Below, piece after piece: positions 6,855 to 14,483 of a DNA stretch of 64,000 bases; within the stretch, counting starts at the first letter, position 1, and every line of letters starts with the position of its first letter. The notes below the pieces were generated by a model. It ran no database searches. It worked only from the letters and a program-made list of their open reading frames with translations, and was not told the DNA's origin. A program made the position numbers and the translations under genes. Source of the stretch: a virus; the IMG/VR virus record IMGVR_UViG_3300018426_001942, positions 62,001 to 126,000 of that record; one strand, written 5' to 3'.

Positions 6855-7739
6855 ATGAAACTACGTTATTCAGAAGCATTTTATAGTGTACAAGGTGAAG
6901 GAAAGTTTGTAGGAGTACCTAGTGTGTTCCTACGTACATTTGGTTGTAACTTTCGTTGTATGAACTTTGGATTAGAACGTGGAACACCTGCAAGAGCAGA
7001 TGGTGTAAAACATAATCCAGAAGTAAAAAAATTACTAGATAGTAATATTATCAACACTGTTGAAAAGTTTGAGGACTTGCCTGTAATACATACAGGTTGT
7101 GATACATATGCAAGTATCTATCCTGAGTTTAAAAAGTTTATGATGGATAGAACTGTAGATGAAGTTGTTGAACATTTATTGTCACTTACTCCAGAAGGCA
7201 AGTGGACAATGGACAATGGACAAGATATCCATTTAATATTTACAGGCGGCGAGCCTTTGTTAGGATGGCAAAGGTTTTATGCTGATTTATTAGAACATCC
7301 ACGTATGCAGGATTTGAAAAATGTTACATTTGAAACAAACACTACACAAAACTTACGAGACGATTTCAAAGAGTATCTCAGCAATCAAGACAGATTTAGA
7401 GTTACTTGGAGTTGTTCCCCAAAACTTTCAGTTAGCGGAGAACGCTGGGAAGATGCTATTAAGCCTGATATTGCTAGTCAGTATATCGATGTTGACGGTA
7501 GTGACCTTTACTTTAAGTTTGTTGTCGCTGACGAAACTGATGTTATTGAAGCTGGCAGGGCTGTGGAGAGTTATAGAAACGCCGGGGTGGAATGTCCGGT
7601 ATATCTTATGCCGCTGGGTGGAAGGAGCGAAGAATACAAGCTCAACATTCAAGAAGTGGCTGAACTCTGTATGGAAAAAGGATGGCGCTTCACTCCAAGA
7701 CTCCACATCGACTTATTCGGAAATGCGTGGGGGACTTGA
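6855..7739 (+). CDS. queE: QueE-like radical SAM 7-carboxy-7-deazaguanine synthase with split cluster motif
   Basis: A 294-residue radical SAM enzyme that contracts 6-carboxytetrahydropterin to 7-carboxy-7-deazaguanine. Residues 6-30 (YSEAFYSVQGEGKFVGVPS onward) are the classic QueE start. The cluster motif is unusual: Cys31 and Cys35 are followed by Phe38 where the third Cys is normally found, while a GCDTYAS segment at 81-87, which matches the WCDT-x-YA end of the normal motif, places the third Cys at 82. About 46 residues are thus inserted between the second and third ligands. The SAM-binding LIFTGGEPLL lies near 128-137. The last 180 bases (7561-7740) are about 49% G+C, well above the neighbours. 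Third ligand assignment is inference. Confidence 0.88.
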   Translation: MKLRYSEAFYSVQGEGKFVGVPSVFLRTFGCNFRCMNFGLERGTPARADGVKHNPEVKKLLDSNIINTVEKFEDLPVIHTGCDTYASIYPEFKKFMMDRTVDEVVEHLLSLTPEGKWTMDNGQDIHLIFTGGEPLLGWQRFYADLLEHPRMQDLKNVTFETNTTQNLRDDFKEYLSNQDRFRVTWSCSPKLSVSGERWEDAIKPDIASQYIDVDGSDLYFKFVVADETDVIEAGRAVESYRNAGVECPVYLMPLGGRSEEYKLNIQEVAELCMEKGWRFTPRLHIDLFGNAWGT

Positions 7740-7842
7740 GAATGCTTTTGATCCAGATGATTTTATTAAACAAGAACAGCGTGAGCGTAAAGTGGAAAAA
7801 GTAAACGACTTAGAAACTCGTGCTAGGGAGGCAGGACTATAA
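7723..7842 (+). CDS. Possible 39-residue charged protein
   Basis: A short frame from ATG 7723 that overlaps the end of queE by 17 bases and fills the space up to the TAATG junction with the next gene. It encodes an acidic start (GLENAFDPDDFIKQEQ) and a charged helix (ERKVEKVNDLETRAREAGL). Without it there would be a 100-base gap in an otherwise gap-free block, which supports it. No ribosome binding site stands out. Confidence 0.4.
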   Translation: MRGGLENAFDPDDFIKQEQRERKVEKVNDLETRAREAGL

Positions 7843-8237
7843 TGGGATGGTGGAAAAAATTAATACGTGATGCAGGTATACAATCTAAAATTGATACACC
7901 TGTTGAAGAAAAGACCCCTGAAGATATACGTAGGGCGGCACTGGAAGAAGAAAAGGCACAGGCTACAAAAAAAGGAGAGCCTTGGGTAGCGGTACTAGAT
8001 ACGCAAGTTAATCCTGATAACATTCGAAACGGTTTCTTTGAACTTGATTGGAACAATGAGTTTATTGAACAGTTACTTGATGCAGGATACAAAGGAGAAA
8101 CAAATGAGCAAATTGTTGATCAATGGTTTCAATCTTTAGTGCGACAAATGCTAGGCGAAGAAGGCCAAAGCACTGATAGAGATATGGGCTATATTAATGT
8201 AGTTCCTATTGATAAAGGAAAGTCAGAGGTGTCATAA
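7842..8237 (+). CDS. Conserved-type phage hypothetical protein
   Basis: A 131-residue soluble protein after the site GGGAGG. A basic N-terminus (GWWKKLIRDAG), a charged helix and the segment GEPWVAVLDTQVNPDNIRNG, FELDWNNEFIEQLL give a pattern that I associate with T4-like marine phages, but no function is known to me. Starts overlap stops on both sides, so it belongs to the same translational chain as queE and the cupin. Confidence 0.65.
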   Translation: MGWWKKLIRDAGIQSKIDTPVEEKTPEDIRRAALEEEKAQATKKGEPWVAVLDTQVNPDNIRNGFFELDWNNEFIEQLLDAGYKGETNEQIVDQWFQSLVRQMLGEEGQSTDRDMGYINVVPIDKGKSEVS

Positions 8238-8569
8238 TGTTATACAACATAGACGATATTGGTGGAAAATTAGTAAAAGATAATGAGCAATATCAACTAT
8301 TTGATAACACTAGTTTAAAAAATCTTGTAGTAAGTAAAACTAAATTACGAGCAGGTCAGTCTACTAACGGTCATAGACATGCTGGTCAAGAAGAAGTATA
8401 CATCTTTACAAAAGGTCAAGGACAAATGGAACTTGATCATAAAATATTTGATGTAAAAGAGGGAGACGTTGTTTTAATAGAAGACAATGTATTTCATAAA
8501 GTCTATAATACAGATGGACCATTTTGGTTAGAATTTATTTGTGTGTTTGATGGGAAACGCTATGCGTGA
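8237..8569 (+). CDS. Small cupin protein
   Basis: A 110-residue single cupin barrel. Motif 1 is GHRHAGQEEVYIFTKGQG (about 51-68), with metal ligands His, His and Glu; motif 2 is EGDVVLIEDNVFHKVYN (about 81-97), with the third His. This is the usual layout of small metal-binding cupins related to phosphomannose isomerase type domains and sugar epimerases. Substrate unknown. It overlaps the next gene by 8 bases. Confidence 0.8.
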   Translation: MLYNIDDIGGKLVKDNEQYQLFDNTSLKNLVVSKTKLRAGQSTNGHRHAGQEEVYIFTKGQGQMELDHKIFDVKEGDVVLIEDNVFHKVYNTDGPFWLEFICVFDGKRYA

Positions 8570-8969
8570 TGATTTAATGGTGCAACAGCAAGTATCTACT
8601 GTATGGCAACATATGGTAGGTGTTATTTGTTTAAATCAAACAAACCGTAAACAAGTAAAAAGAGTTCTTCCTGCTCTCTTTACAGCATGTCCTACTCCAA
8701 TACATTTACTTAATACTACTTCTGAAACAATAAAAAATATTATTAAACCGTTAGGTATGGTAAATGTTCGTGAAAAAAGACTACGTAAGATGTCAGAAGA
8801 TTACTTGACATGGGACGGAAATGATGCTACAATGTTATATGGAATTGGGAAATACGGTAGTGACAGTTATCGATTGTTTTACAAAAATGAGATACCTGAC
8901 AACATCAGCGACCATGAATTGAAACGTTATGTACAGGAAGAACTAAATGGCAACTTATATACTAGTTGA
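8562..8969 (+). CDS. MBD4-like HhH-GPD DNA glycosylase (stand-alone)
   Basis: A 135-residue protein from ATG 8562 (GGGA upstream; ATG 8550 is also in frame). It is a helix-hairpin-helix DNA glycosylase domain with no other parts. MVGVICLNQTNRKQV (18-32) is the entry of the domain. LYGIGKYGSDSYRLF (92-106) is the HhH hairpin and is almost the same as the segment in vertebrate MBD4. ISDHELKRY (115-123) carries Asp117 at the position of the MBD4 catalytic Asp. There are no iron-sulfur Cys residues at the end as in EndoIII. MBD4 removes T or U mispaired with G, so this enzyme may repair or police bases in phage or host DNA. Confidence 0.8.
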   Translation: MRDDLMVQQQVSTVWQHMVGVICLNQTNRKQVKRVLPALFTACPTPIHLLNTTSETIKNIIKPLGMVNVREKRLRKMSEDYLTWDGNDATMLYGIGKYGSDSYRLFYKNEIPDNISDHELKRYVQEELNGNLYTS

Positions 8970-9939
8970 TACAGCAAATACTTTCTTTAGAGCTCGTCAT
9001 GTAGTACGTGGCGATGTAGATACTAAAGTCGGTATGGCTTTACACATTACTTTTAATAGTGTTAAGAAAGCGTGGCAAGACTTTGATGCAGATCATGTTG
9101 TATTCTGCTTAGAAGGTCGCAGCTGGCGTAAGGACTTTTACGAGCCTTACAAGCGTAACCGTCAAGAAACTCGCGATGCTATGTCTCCTGTACAAGCAGA
9201 AGAAGATAAAGTGTTTTGGGAAATCTTTGACGAGTTTAAAAACTTTGTTAGTGAAAAGACAAACTGTACTGTTATGCAACATCCGCAACTAGAAGCAGAT
9301 GATCTTATTGCAGGTTGGGTACAGAATCACCCTAACGATAATCATATTATTGTTAGTACAGATGGCGACTTTGCACAACTAATTGCACCTAACGTAAAGC
9401 AATACAATGGTGTAAGCAACACTATTATTACACACGAAGGGTACTTTGATGACAAGAAGCGACAGCCTGTTATAGACAAGAAAACAGGCGAGCCGAAGCC
9501 TGCACCTGATCCTGCATTTATGTTATTTGAAAAGTGTATGCGTGGAGATACAAGTGATAATGTGTTTAGTGCTTATCCAGGTGTACGCAAAAAAGGCACT
9601 AAGAATAAAGTCGGACTTATTGAAGCATTTGAAGATAAGGCTACAAAAGGTTACAACTGGAATAACATGATGTTACAACGTTGGGTAGATCATGAAGGTG
9701 TTGAACATCGTGTGCTAGATGACTATAATCGTAATGTTACATTATGTGACTTGACAGCACAACCTAACGATATAAGAGTAATGATTAATGATGTAATTAA
9801 CAATGCAACAGAAAATCCTAAGAACATATCACAAGTAGGTGTACGTCTTATGAAGTTCTGTGCTAAATGGGATATGCAACGAATAGCTGATCAAGTTAGT
9901 TATTTCGCAGAACCATTACAAGCGAGGTATCCTCAATGA
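8947..9939 (+). CDS. rnh: T4 RNase H-like 5'-3' nuclease
   Basis: A 330-residue FEN-family nuclease that removes RNA primers and flaps at the lagging strand. Acidic metal-site residues of the family are visible: LVDTAN near the N-terminus, QLEADDLIAGW (about 115-125), IIVSTDGDFAQLI (about 136-148) and CMRGDTSDNVFSAYPGVRK (about 197-215), which is the start of the helix-hairpin-helix region. Length is close to T4 Rnh. It overlaps the glycosylase gene by 23 bases, so repair and replication functions are coupled. Confidence 0.88.
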   Translation: MATYILVDTANTFFRARHVVRGDVDTKVGMALHITFNSVKKAWQDFDADHVVFCLEGRSWRKDFYEPYKRNRQETRDAMSPVQAEEDKVFWEIFDEFKNFVSEKTNCTVMQHPQLEADDLIAGWVQNHPNDNHIIVSTDGDFAQLIAPNVKQYNGVSNTIITHEGYFDDKKRQPVIDKKTGEPKPAPDPAFMLFEKCMRGDTSDNVFSAYPGVRKKGTKNKVGLIEAFEDKATKGYNWNNMMLQRWVDHEGVEHRVLDDYNRNVTLCDLTAQPNDIRVMINDVINNATENPKNISQVGVRLMKFCAKWDMQRIADQVSYFAEPLQARYPQ

Positions 9940-10406
9940 TAAAAGCAAAAACTATTTTAAAAAATAAATTTTGGATTGTAGAAGAATCCGGCGAAAAAAT
10001 TGGTACACTAAGTTACAACGATGAAAGGTTTATGCTTAGTTCTTCAGGCGGTGTATCTTTTTTTAATACAAAGAAAGCTGTTGAAAAAAAGCTAGGTAGC
10101 ACTATATTTGATAGGGAGCCAACCGCAAAAATAGAAGTTACAAAAGAAATATATGGATATCCTACTAGCACAACTCCTTACAATGTAATTTATGATGTAC
10201 ATCGTAAGTTTGCACTTTTTACTAAAAGTTTAAAAAGCAAGAGCTTGTATTGTGCAGGATATTATATTATTCGTTTTGAAAAGGGTTGGGTTAAAAGTTT
10301 TTGTCCAAAACTAATTACACTAGAACGATATGAATATCATGGTCCTTTTAAAAACGAAATGACAATGCGTCAGGAATTATCTAATGCAAACAAAAAAGAA
10401 TCTTGA
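9936..10406 (+). CDS. Conserved-type phage hypothetical protein
   Basis: A 156-residue basic protein in ATGA overlap with the nuclease gene. The N-terminal part KFWIVEESGEKIGTLSYND looks like a small beta domain, and the middle has IYGYPTSTTPYN and FTKSLKSKSLYCAGYYII. I associate this arrangement with marine T4-like phages but know no function. A role near replication is inferred from position only. Confidence 0.6.
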   Translation: MIKAKTILKNKFWIVEESGEKIGTLSYNDERFMLSSSGGVSFFNTKKAVEKKLGSTIFDREPTAKIEVTKEIYGYPTSTTPYNVIYDVHRKFALFTKSLKSKSLYCAGYYIIRFEKGWVKSFCPKLITLERYEYHGPFKNEMTMRQELSNANKKES

Positions 10407-10641
10407 TCCAATAAACACTTTTCCAGTGCAACAGTTTATACAAACTGTAAAAAGTGCCGACAATAGTAGAGCAAAAGAAATTCGTTTGGATATAAACGAA
10501 GCAAAAAGATTAGCATTTACTCTAGGCGAAGTAATGGCTCGACTCAACGGTGATATGGAAGCGTTTATTAAAGAACACATGTCTAATATAGAAAATGAGC
10601 CTGTAGAGGTTCAATTAGACGGTGGATCTGACTGGAAATAA
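10384..10641 (+). CDS. Small hypothetical protein
   Basis: An 85-residue protein overlapping the previous gene by 23 bases. It has an amphipathic helix (SRAKEIRLDINEAKRLAFTLG) and an acidic end (NIENEPVEVQLDGGSDW). No family is recognised. The gap after it holds a late-promoter-like box. Confidence 0.5.
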   Translation: MQTKKNLDPINTFPVQQFIQTVKSADNSRAKEIRLDINEAKRLAFTLGEVMARLNGDMEAFIKEHMSNIENEPVEVQLDGGSDWK

Positions 10642-10664
10642 CCACGCACTTAATACAAAAAAGA

Positions 10665-10672
10665 GATAAATA
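10665..10672 (+). promoter_or_regulatory. Late-promoter-like box
   Basis: GATAAATA, one base from the T4 late -10 box TATAAATA, 28 bases before the start at 10701. The same box with the same right flank (TATA) is found at 15394-15401, also in a short gap before a gene. Confidence 0.4.
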
Positions 10673-10700
10673 TATACGTAGTTAACTAAGGATTACGTAT

Positions 10701-10988
10701 ATGAGTAGACCAAAGCCAAGTGTTCTATTAGAACATATTAACAAAAAAAATTATAGATGTGAACAAGTACTAGATGCTGATGCTATCTGGGCTGTCTTCT
10801 ATAAAGAAAAACCTTTCAATCTTAAAAGTTCAAACGCCTTAACAAATTATCCTGGGCCTAAATACAAGAAAACAAGTTTTTCTAATCCAGGACATGCACA
10901 CAATCTAGCACAAAAATTAAATGAACTTTTTGCATGTGACGATTTCAAAGTATATAAATTAGAGACAGGTGAAATTGTTACAGAATGA
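10701..10988 (+). CDS. Small hypothetical protein
   Basis: A 95-residue basic protein. SNPGHAHNLAQKLNELFACDDFKVYKL reads as one helix plus a strand, a pattern I associate with small proteins of marine myoviruses. No catalytic motif. It is coupled to the next gene by an ATGA overlap and preceded by a late-type box. Confidence 0.55.
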   Translation: MSRPKPSVLLEHINKKNYRCEQVLDADAIWAVFYKEKPFNLKSSNALTNYPGPKYKKTSFSNPGHAHNLAQKLNELFACDDFKVYKLETGEIVTE

Positions 10989-11377
10989 ACTGGAAAGAAA
11001 CCTATACTAAAATATTCCTTAAAGAGTTAGGTCATAGTTACAATCAAACGGCTATGAAGGAATATATGCCTCTATGGTGGCAAAACACTAGGAATAAAGA
11101 CGAAGGTGGATTGCGACTTACAGAAGCAGGATTAGATATGTTAAGCAAAATAGATATTGCAACTTACGATATTACATATCCTCACGATATGCCAATGACT
11201 ACTCAAATATTGATATTCTTAGACAAATTTATTGACTGTCCCTATTATATTGGACCTAAATCTATCCTTGTAACAAACCAAAAAAAAGCCGTAGAACTTA
11301 GCCTATTTTCAGGTGATATTAGGAAATACGGGATTACTAAAGCGTTATCAAGACAAAATAATTCAGAAAAAGATTAA
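10985..11377 (+). CDS. Hypothetical phage protein
   Basis: A 130-residue soluble protein. The order is an N-terminal helix with YMPLWWQNTRNKDEGGLRLT, then LTEAGLDMLSKIDIATYDI, then a strand-rich end with YYIGPKSILVTNQKKAVELS. The LT-x-x-G segment and following helix look like a small winged or nucleic-acid-binding fold, but this is a weak impression. No family is assigned. A promoter follows directly. Confidence 0.5.
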   Translation: MNWKETYTKIFLKELGHSYNQTAMKEYMPLWWQNTRNKDEGGLRLTEAGLDMLSKIDIATYDITYPHDMPMTTQILIFLDKFIDCPYYIGPKSILVTNQKKAVELSLFSGDIRKYGITKALSRQNNSEKD

Positions 11378-11384
11378 AAAAAGG

Positions 11385-11412
11385 TTGACTTTTATCTTGT
11401 AGATGCTATACT
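11385..11412 (+). promoter_or_regulatory. sigma70-type promoter of the MoxR gene
   Basis: TTGACT (11385-11390), a 16-base spacer and TATACT (11407-11412). The inverted repeat CTATAC-TATAT-GTATAG (11406-11422) covers the -10 box and the start site and could be a small operator. A GAGAGG ribosome binding site lies at 11451-11456. Confidence 0.65.
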
Positions 11413-11462
11413 ATATGTATAGTTAGAAATTAGCACTGATAACTTACTAAGAGAGGTAATAC

Positions 11463-12548
11463 ATGGAAAACGCTATCACAAGAACAGTTTCGCCTAACAG
11501 CGCAAAAACAAGCATCACACATGCTATCAAGAAACAACGTCCTATCTTTATTTGGGGTCCTCCAGGTATTGGTAAGTCTGATATTGTTCACCAAATTGGT
11601 GAAACACTAGAGGCACATGTCATTGACGTTCGTTTGTCACTTTGGGAACCTACAGACATTAAAGGTATTCCTTATTACTCTGCAAACGACAATGCAATGG
11701 TTTGGGCGGCGCCTGCAGAACTTCCAAACGAAGAACTGGCTGCGAAACATAAACTTATCATTCTATTCTTAGATGAAATGAATTCTGCTGCACCTGCTGT
11801 ACAGGCTGCAGCTTATCAACTTATTCTTAACCGTAAGGTTGGTACTTATGTACTACCTGACAACGTTGTGATTATTGCGGCAGGTAACCGTGAAGCAGAC
11901 AAAGGTGTAACGTACCGTATGCCTGCTCCGCTTGCTAATCGTTTTGTTCACTTAGAGATGGCTGTTTCGTTTGATGATTGGTTCTCATGGGCTGTATCAA
12001 ACAATATCCATAAAGACGTTGTAGGTTACTTAACTTTTGCAAAGAAAGACTTGTATGACTTTGATCCTAAAAGCCCAAGTCGTTCTTTTGCAACACCCCG
12101 TTCTTGGTCGTTTGTATCTGAACTACTAGAAGACGACCTAGATGAAACCACTACAACCGATTTGGTAAGTGGCTCAGTTGGCGAAGGCCTGGCTGTCAAA
12201 TTTATGGCACACCGTAAGGTTGCTTCACAAATGCCTAATCCAACTGATATTCTAGCAGGTAAGGTCACGGAGATGACCAGTAAAGAAATCAGTGCTATGT
12301 ATTCCCTCACTGTGTCATTGTGTTATGAGCTTCAAGAAGCTGATAAGAAACGTGACAAAGACTTCGATAAGAAAGTCAACAACTTCCTGCGCTTTTCGAT
12401 GGATAACTTCGATACTGAACTAGTAGTTATGGGTATTAAGCTCGCACTTACACAGTACGGACTTCCAATCGACCCGGACGCTGTAGAGTGTTTTGATGAG
12501 TTCCATGATCGTTATGGAAAATACATTAAAGCAGCACAGAGTTCTTAA
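11463..12548 (+). CDS. MoxR-type AAA+ ATPase
   Basis: A 361-residue AAA+ protein. Walker A is GPPGIGKS (32-39), Walker B is LIILFLDEMNSA (98-109) with Asp104-Glu105, and sensor-1-type IIAAGNRE and an MPAPLANRFVH box follow near 136-160. MoxR ATPases work as chaperones with VWA-domain partners, and such a partner is the next gene. The pair is probably a metal- or cofactor-insertion or protein-remodelling machine acting on a phage or host target. It has its own promoter and is followed by a strong terminator, so the two partners are transcribed separately. The C-terminal lid domain is helical and of ordinary length. Confidence 0.85.
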   Translation: MENAITRTVSPNSAKTSITHAIKKQRPIFIWGPPGIGKSDIVHQIGETLEAHVIDVRLSLWEPTDIKGIPYYSANDNAMVWAAPAELPNEELAAKHKLIILFLDEMNSAAPAVQAAAYQLILNRKVGTYVLPDNVVIIAAGNREADKGVTYRMPAPLANRFVHLEMAVSFDDWFSWAVSNNIHKDVVGYLTFAKKDLYDFDPKSPSRSFATPRSWSFVSELLEDDLDETTTTDLVSGSVGEGLAVKFMAHRKVASQMPNPTDILAGKVTEMTSKEISAMYSLTVSLCYELQEADKKRDKDFDKKVNNFLRFSMDNFDTELVVMGIKLALTQYGLPIDPDAVECFDEFHDRYGKYIKAAQSS

Positions 12549-12552
12549 ACTA

Positions 12553-12590
12553 GATAGGGTGGACTTCGTGTTCACCCTATCACCTTTTCT
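12553..12590 (+). terminator. Rho-independent terminator after the MoxR gene
   Basis: A 12-bp stem, 12553-12564 with 12570-12581, including one G-T pair, around a TTCGT loop. The 3' arm is followed by a short T-rich run (CCTTTTCT). It ends the MoxR transcript just before the promoter of the VWA gene. Confidence 0.85.
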
Positions 12591-12592
12591 GG

Positions 12593-12621
12593 TTGACAAA
12601 ACAGTTAAATATTAGTATAAT
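12593..12621 (+). promoter_or_regulatory. Consensus sigma70 promoter of the VWA gene
   Basis: TTGACA (12593-12598), a 17-base spacer and TATAAT (12616-12621) match the consensus exactly. The start site is predicted near 12628 and AAAGGA (12637-12642) is the ribosome binding site. Confidence 0.85.
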
Positions 12622-12652
12622 ATACATATAAATTAGAAAGGACATAGCACAC

Positions 12653-13945
12653 ATGAGCGTAGAAGGTAAAAAACACTGGCAACCTAATCCAGACTTAACT
12701 GAACAAGAACTTGCTGTTATGCGTGAAGAAGTACTTGATCGCATTATTGTAGCTCGTGTAGGTTTGCTTCTTAAGCATCCTTTCTTTGGCAACATGGCAA
12801 CACGTTTAAAAATCCAAGCCGCAGATGATTGGATTCCTACAGCGGCCGTAGATGGACGTAATCTTTATTTTAACACTCAGTTCTTTAATGCAATGGATAA
12901 TAAAGAAATTGAGTTTGTTATTGCACACGAAATTTTACACTGTGTATTTGATCACTTAGAACGCCGTACATGGCAGGATCGTAACCTAGATCCTATGATT
13001 AGTAATATTGCACAGGATTATATTGTGAACAATATTTTGGTACGTGACAACATTGGCACAAAACCTAAATTAGTTGACTGTTTTCAAGACTTCAAATATG
13101 AGAGTTGGACTTCTGAAGAAGTTTATGATGACCTTTTTGAAAAGTATGACAACCAAGAGCTAGAAGCTTTAGGTGAATTGCTCGATGAGCATTTAGATTG
13201 GACAGAAGGTGCAGGTGAAGGTCAGGACGGCGACAGCGGTAAAGACGGTAAAGGTAATGGTCGTCCTTCATATTCAAAAGAAGAACTTAAAAAGATACGT
13301 GACGAAATTAAAGAGAATATGATCACTGCCGCACAGAGTGCAGGCGCAGGCAATATTCCAAAAGGTGTAGATCGTTTAATTAAAGATTTAACTGAACCTA
13401 AAATTAACTGGCGTGAATTACTACGTCAGCAAATTCAAAGTACAATTAAAAGTGATTACACATTTATGCGTCCTTCACGTAAAGGCTGGCACACTGGTGC
13501 TGTACTTCCGGGTATGAACTTTGAAAATACTATTGATATTGCAATCGGTATTGATATGAGCGGAAGTATTGGTGATCATCAAGCACAAGACTTTTTAAGT
13601 GAAGTTAAAGGCATTATGGACGAATACAAAGACTATGCAATTAAATTATGGTGCTTTGATACCGCTGTATATAACGAGCAAGACTTTACATCAGATAACG
13701 GTACTGAATTACTAGATTACGAAATCTTAGGCGGCGGCGGCACTGACTTCGATGCTAACTGGACTTACATGCGAGAAAACGATATTCAACCTAAAAAGTT
13801 TATTATGTTCACAGACGGCTATCCTTGGGGTAGTTGGGGCGATGAAGATTACTGTGAAACAGTCTTTATTATTCACAGCAACCATGACAAAAACTTGCAA
13901 GCACCGTTTGGAGTAACAGCACACTATGAAGCTCAAGCAGCCTAA
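12653..13945 (+). CDS. VWA protein with N-terminal metallopeptidase-like domain (DUF2201 type)
   Basis: A 430-residue protein. Residues 1-110 form a metallopeptidase-like domain with FVIAHEILHCVFDH (88-101), which has the HExxH zinc motif. A flexible Gly/Asp/Lys-rich linker follows (about 186-205). The C-terminal domain is a von Willebrand A fold with the MIDAS motif DMSGS (301-305) and a GGGGTDFD loop with the third MIDAS residue. Proteins of this layout are found beside MoxR ATPases, as here. It probably binds the target that the ATPase remodels. Proteolysis is possible but not shown, since many members of this family are thought to be inactive peptidases. Confidence 0.82.
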   Translation: MSVEGKKHWQPNPDLTEQELAVMREEVLDRIIVARVGLLLKHPFFGNMATRLKIQAADDWIPTAAVDGRNLYFNTQFFNAMDNKEIEFVIAHEILHCVFDHLERRTWQDRNLDPMISNIAQDYIVNNILVRDNIGTKPKLVDCFQDFKYESWTSEEVYDDLFEKYDNQELEALGELLDEHLDWTEGAGEGQDGDSGKDGKGNGRPSYSKEELKKIRDEIKENMITAAQSAGAGNIPKGVDRLIKDLTEPKINWRELLRQQIQSTIKSDYTFMRPSRKGWHTGAVLPGMNFENTIDIAIGIDMSGSIGDHQAQDFLSEVKGIMDEYKDYAIKLWCFDTAVYNEQDFTSDNGTELLDYEILGGGGTDFDANWTYMRENDIQPKKFIMFTDGYPWGSWGDEDYCETVFIIHSNHDKNLQAPFGVTAHYEAQAA

Positions 13946-14195
13946 TCCATTAAATTTTTTCAATGTAAGAAAAACTCATTTTTGCCCAAAGCATTTTGAA
14001 GTTATTACCGTTGATCAGACATACAATATGGAGCCTAGTATTACTAGATGGATTTCTGAGAATCTTAAAAAGAGATACTTTATTGCAAAAGATAACTCTT
14101 ATACACATAAGTCTAATTCTTTAAAAGTAGGTTTTGAGGATCCAAAAGAAGCAAGTTATTTCATGTTGGCGTGTCCACATTTGAAGTACAAATAA
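13926..14195 (+). CDS. Small conserved-type phage protein
   Basis: An 89-residue basic protein that overlaps the VWA gene by 20 bases. VDQTYNMEPSITRWISENL, RYFIAKDN and LKVGFEDPKEASYFMLACPH look like a small alpha/beta protein that I associate with T4-like marine phages. No function is known to me. Confidence 0.6.
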   Translation: MKLKQPNPLNFFNVRKTHFCPKHFEVITVDQTYNMEPSITRWISENLKKRYFIAKDNSYTHKSNSLKVGFEDPKEASYFMLACPHLKYK

Positions 14196-14198
14196 ATA
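14191..14198 (+). promoter_or_regulatory. Late-promoter-like box
   Basis: AATAAATA, one base from the T4 late box TATAAATA, 35 bases before the start at 14234 and overlapping the stop of the previous gene. Weak evidence alone; supported by similar boxes in other gaps. Confidence 0.3.
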
Positions 14199-14233
14199 AA
14201 GTACGCATATATATTATTATAGGAGATTAAAAT

Positions 14234-14482
14234 ATGAGCGATGAAAATAAAACTGAAGCACAACCTGCTCCTGAGCAAGCACCTGCACCAGATCTTACTG
14301 TGCAAGATCTAACAGCAATGAGAACTATCATTGATGTAGCAAGTAGTAGAGGCGCATTTAAGCCTAACGAAATGACTACTGTAGGTACTGTTTATAGCAA
14401 ATTAGAAGCATTTTTAGGTGCTGTTGCAGCTCAACAAGAAGCTCAACAAGAAGCACAAAAAGAGGCTCCTAAAGGAGAATAA
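14234..14482 (+). CDS. Small Ala/Gln-rich phage protein
   Basis: An 82-residue protein. The N-terminus is Pro/Ala/Glu-rich; the middle LTVQDLTAMRTIIDVASSRG, FKPNEMTTVGTVYSKLEAFL is a helical pair whose pattern I associate with T4-like marine phages; the end is a Gln/Glu/Ala repeat (QQEAQQEAQKEA). No function is known to me. The next gene follows after one base with AAAGGAG overlapping the end. Confidence 0.6.
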   Translation: MSDENKTEAQPAPEQAPAPDLTVQDLTAMRTIIDVASSRGAFKPNEMTTVGTVYSKLEAFLGAVAAQQEAQQEAQKEAPKGE

Positions 14483-14483
14483 T

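Noticed and set aside
7321-7842. A 173-codon frame that overlaps most of queE
   Set aside because: Only its last 39 codons lie outside queE and look protein-like; the rest has shadow-like composition. It is reported from ATG 7723 only.
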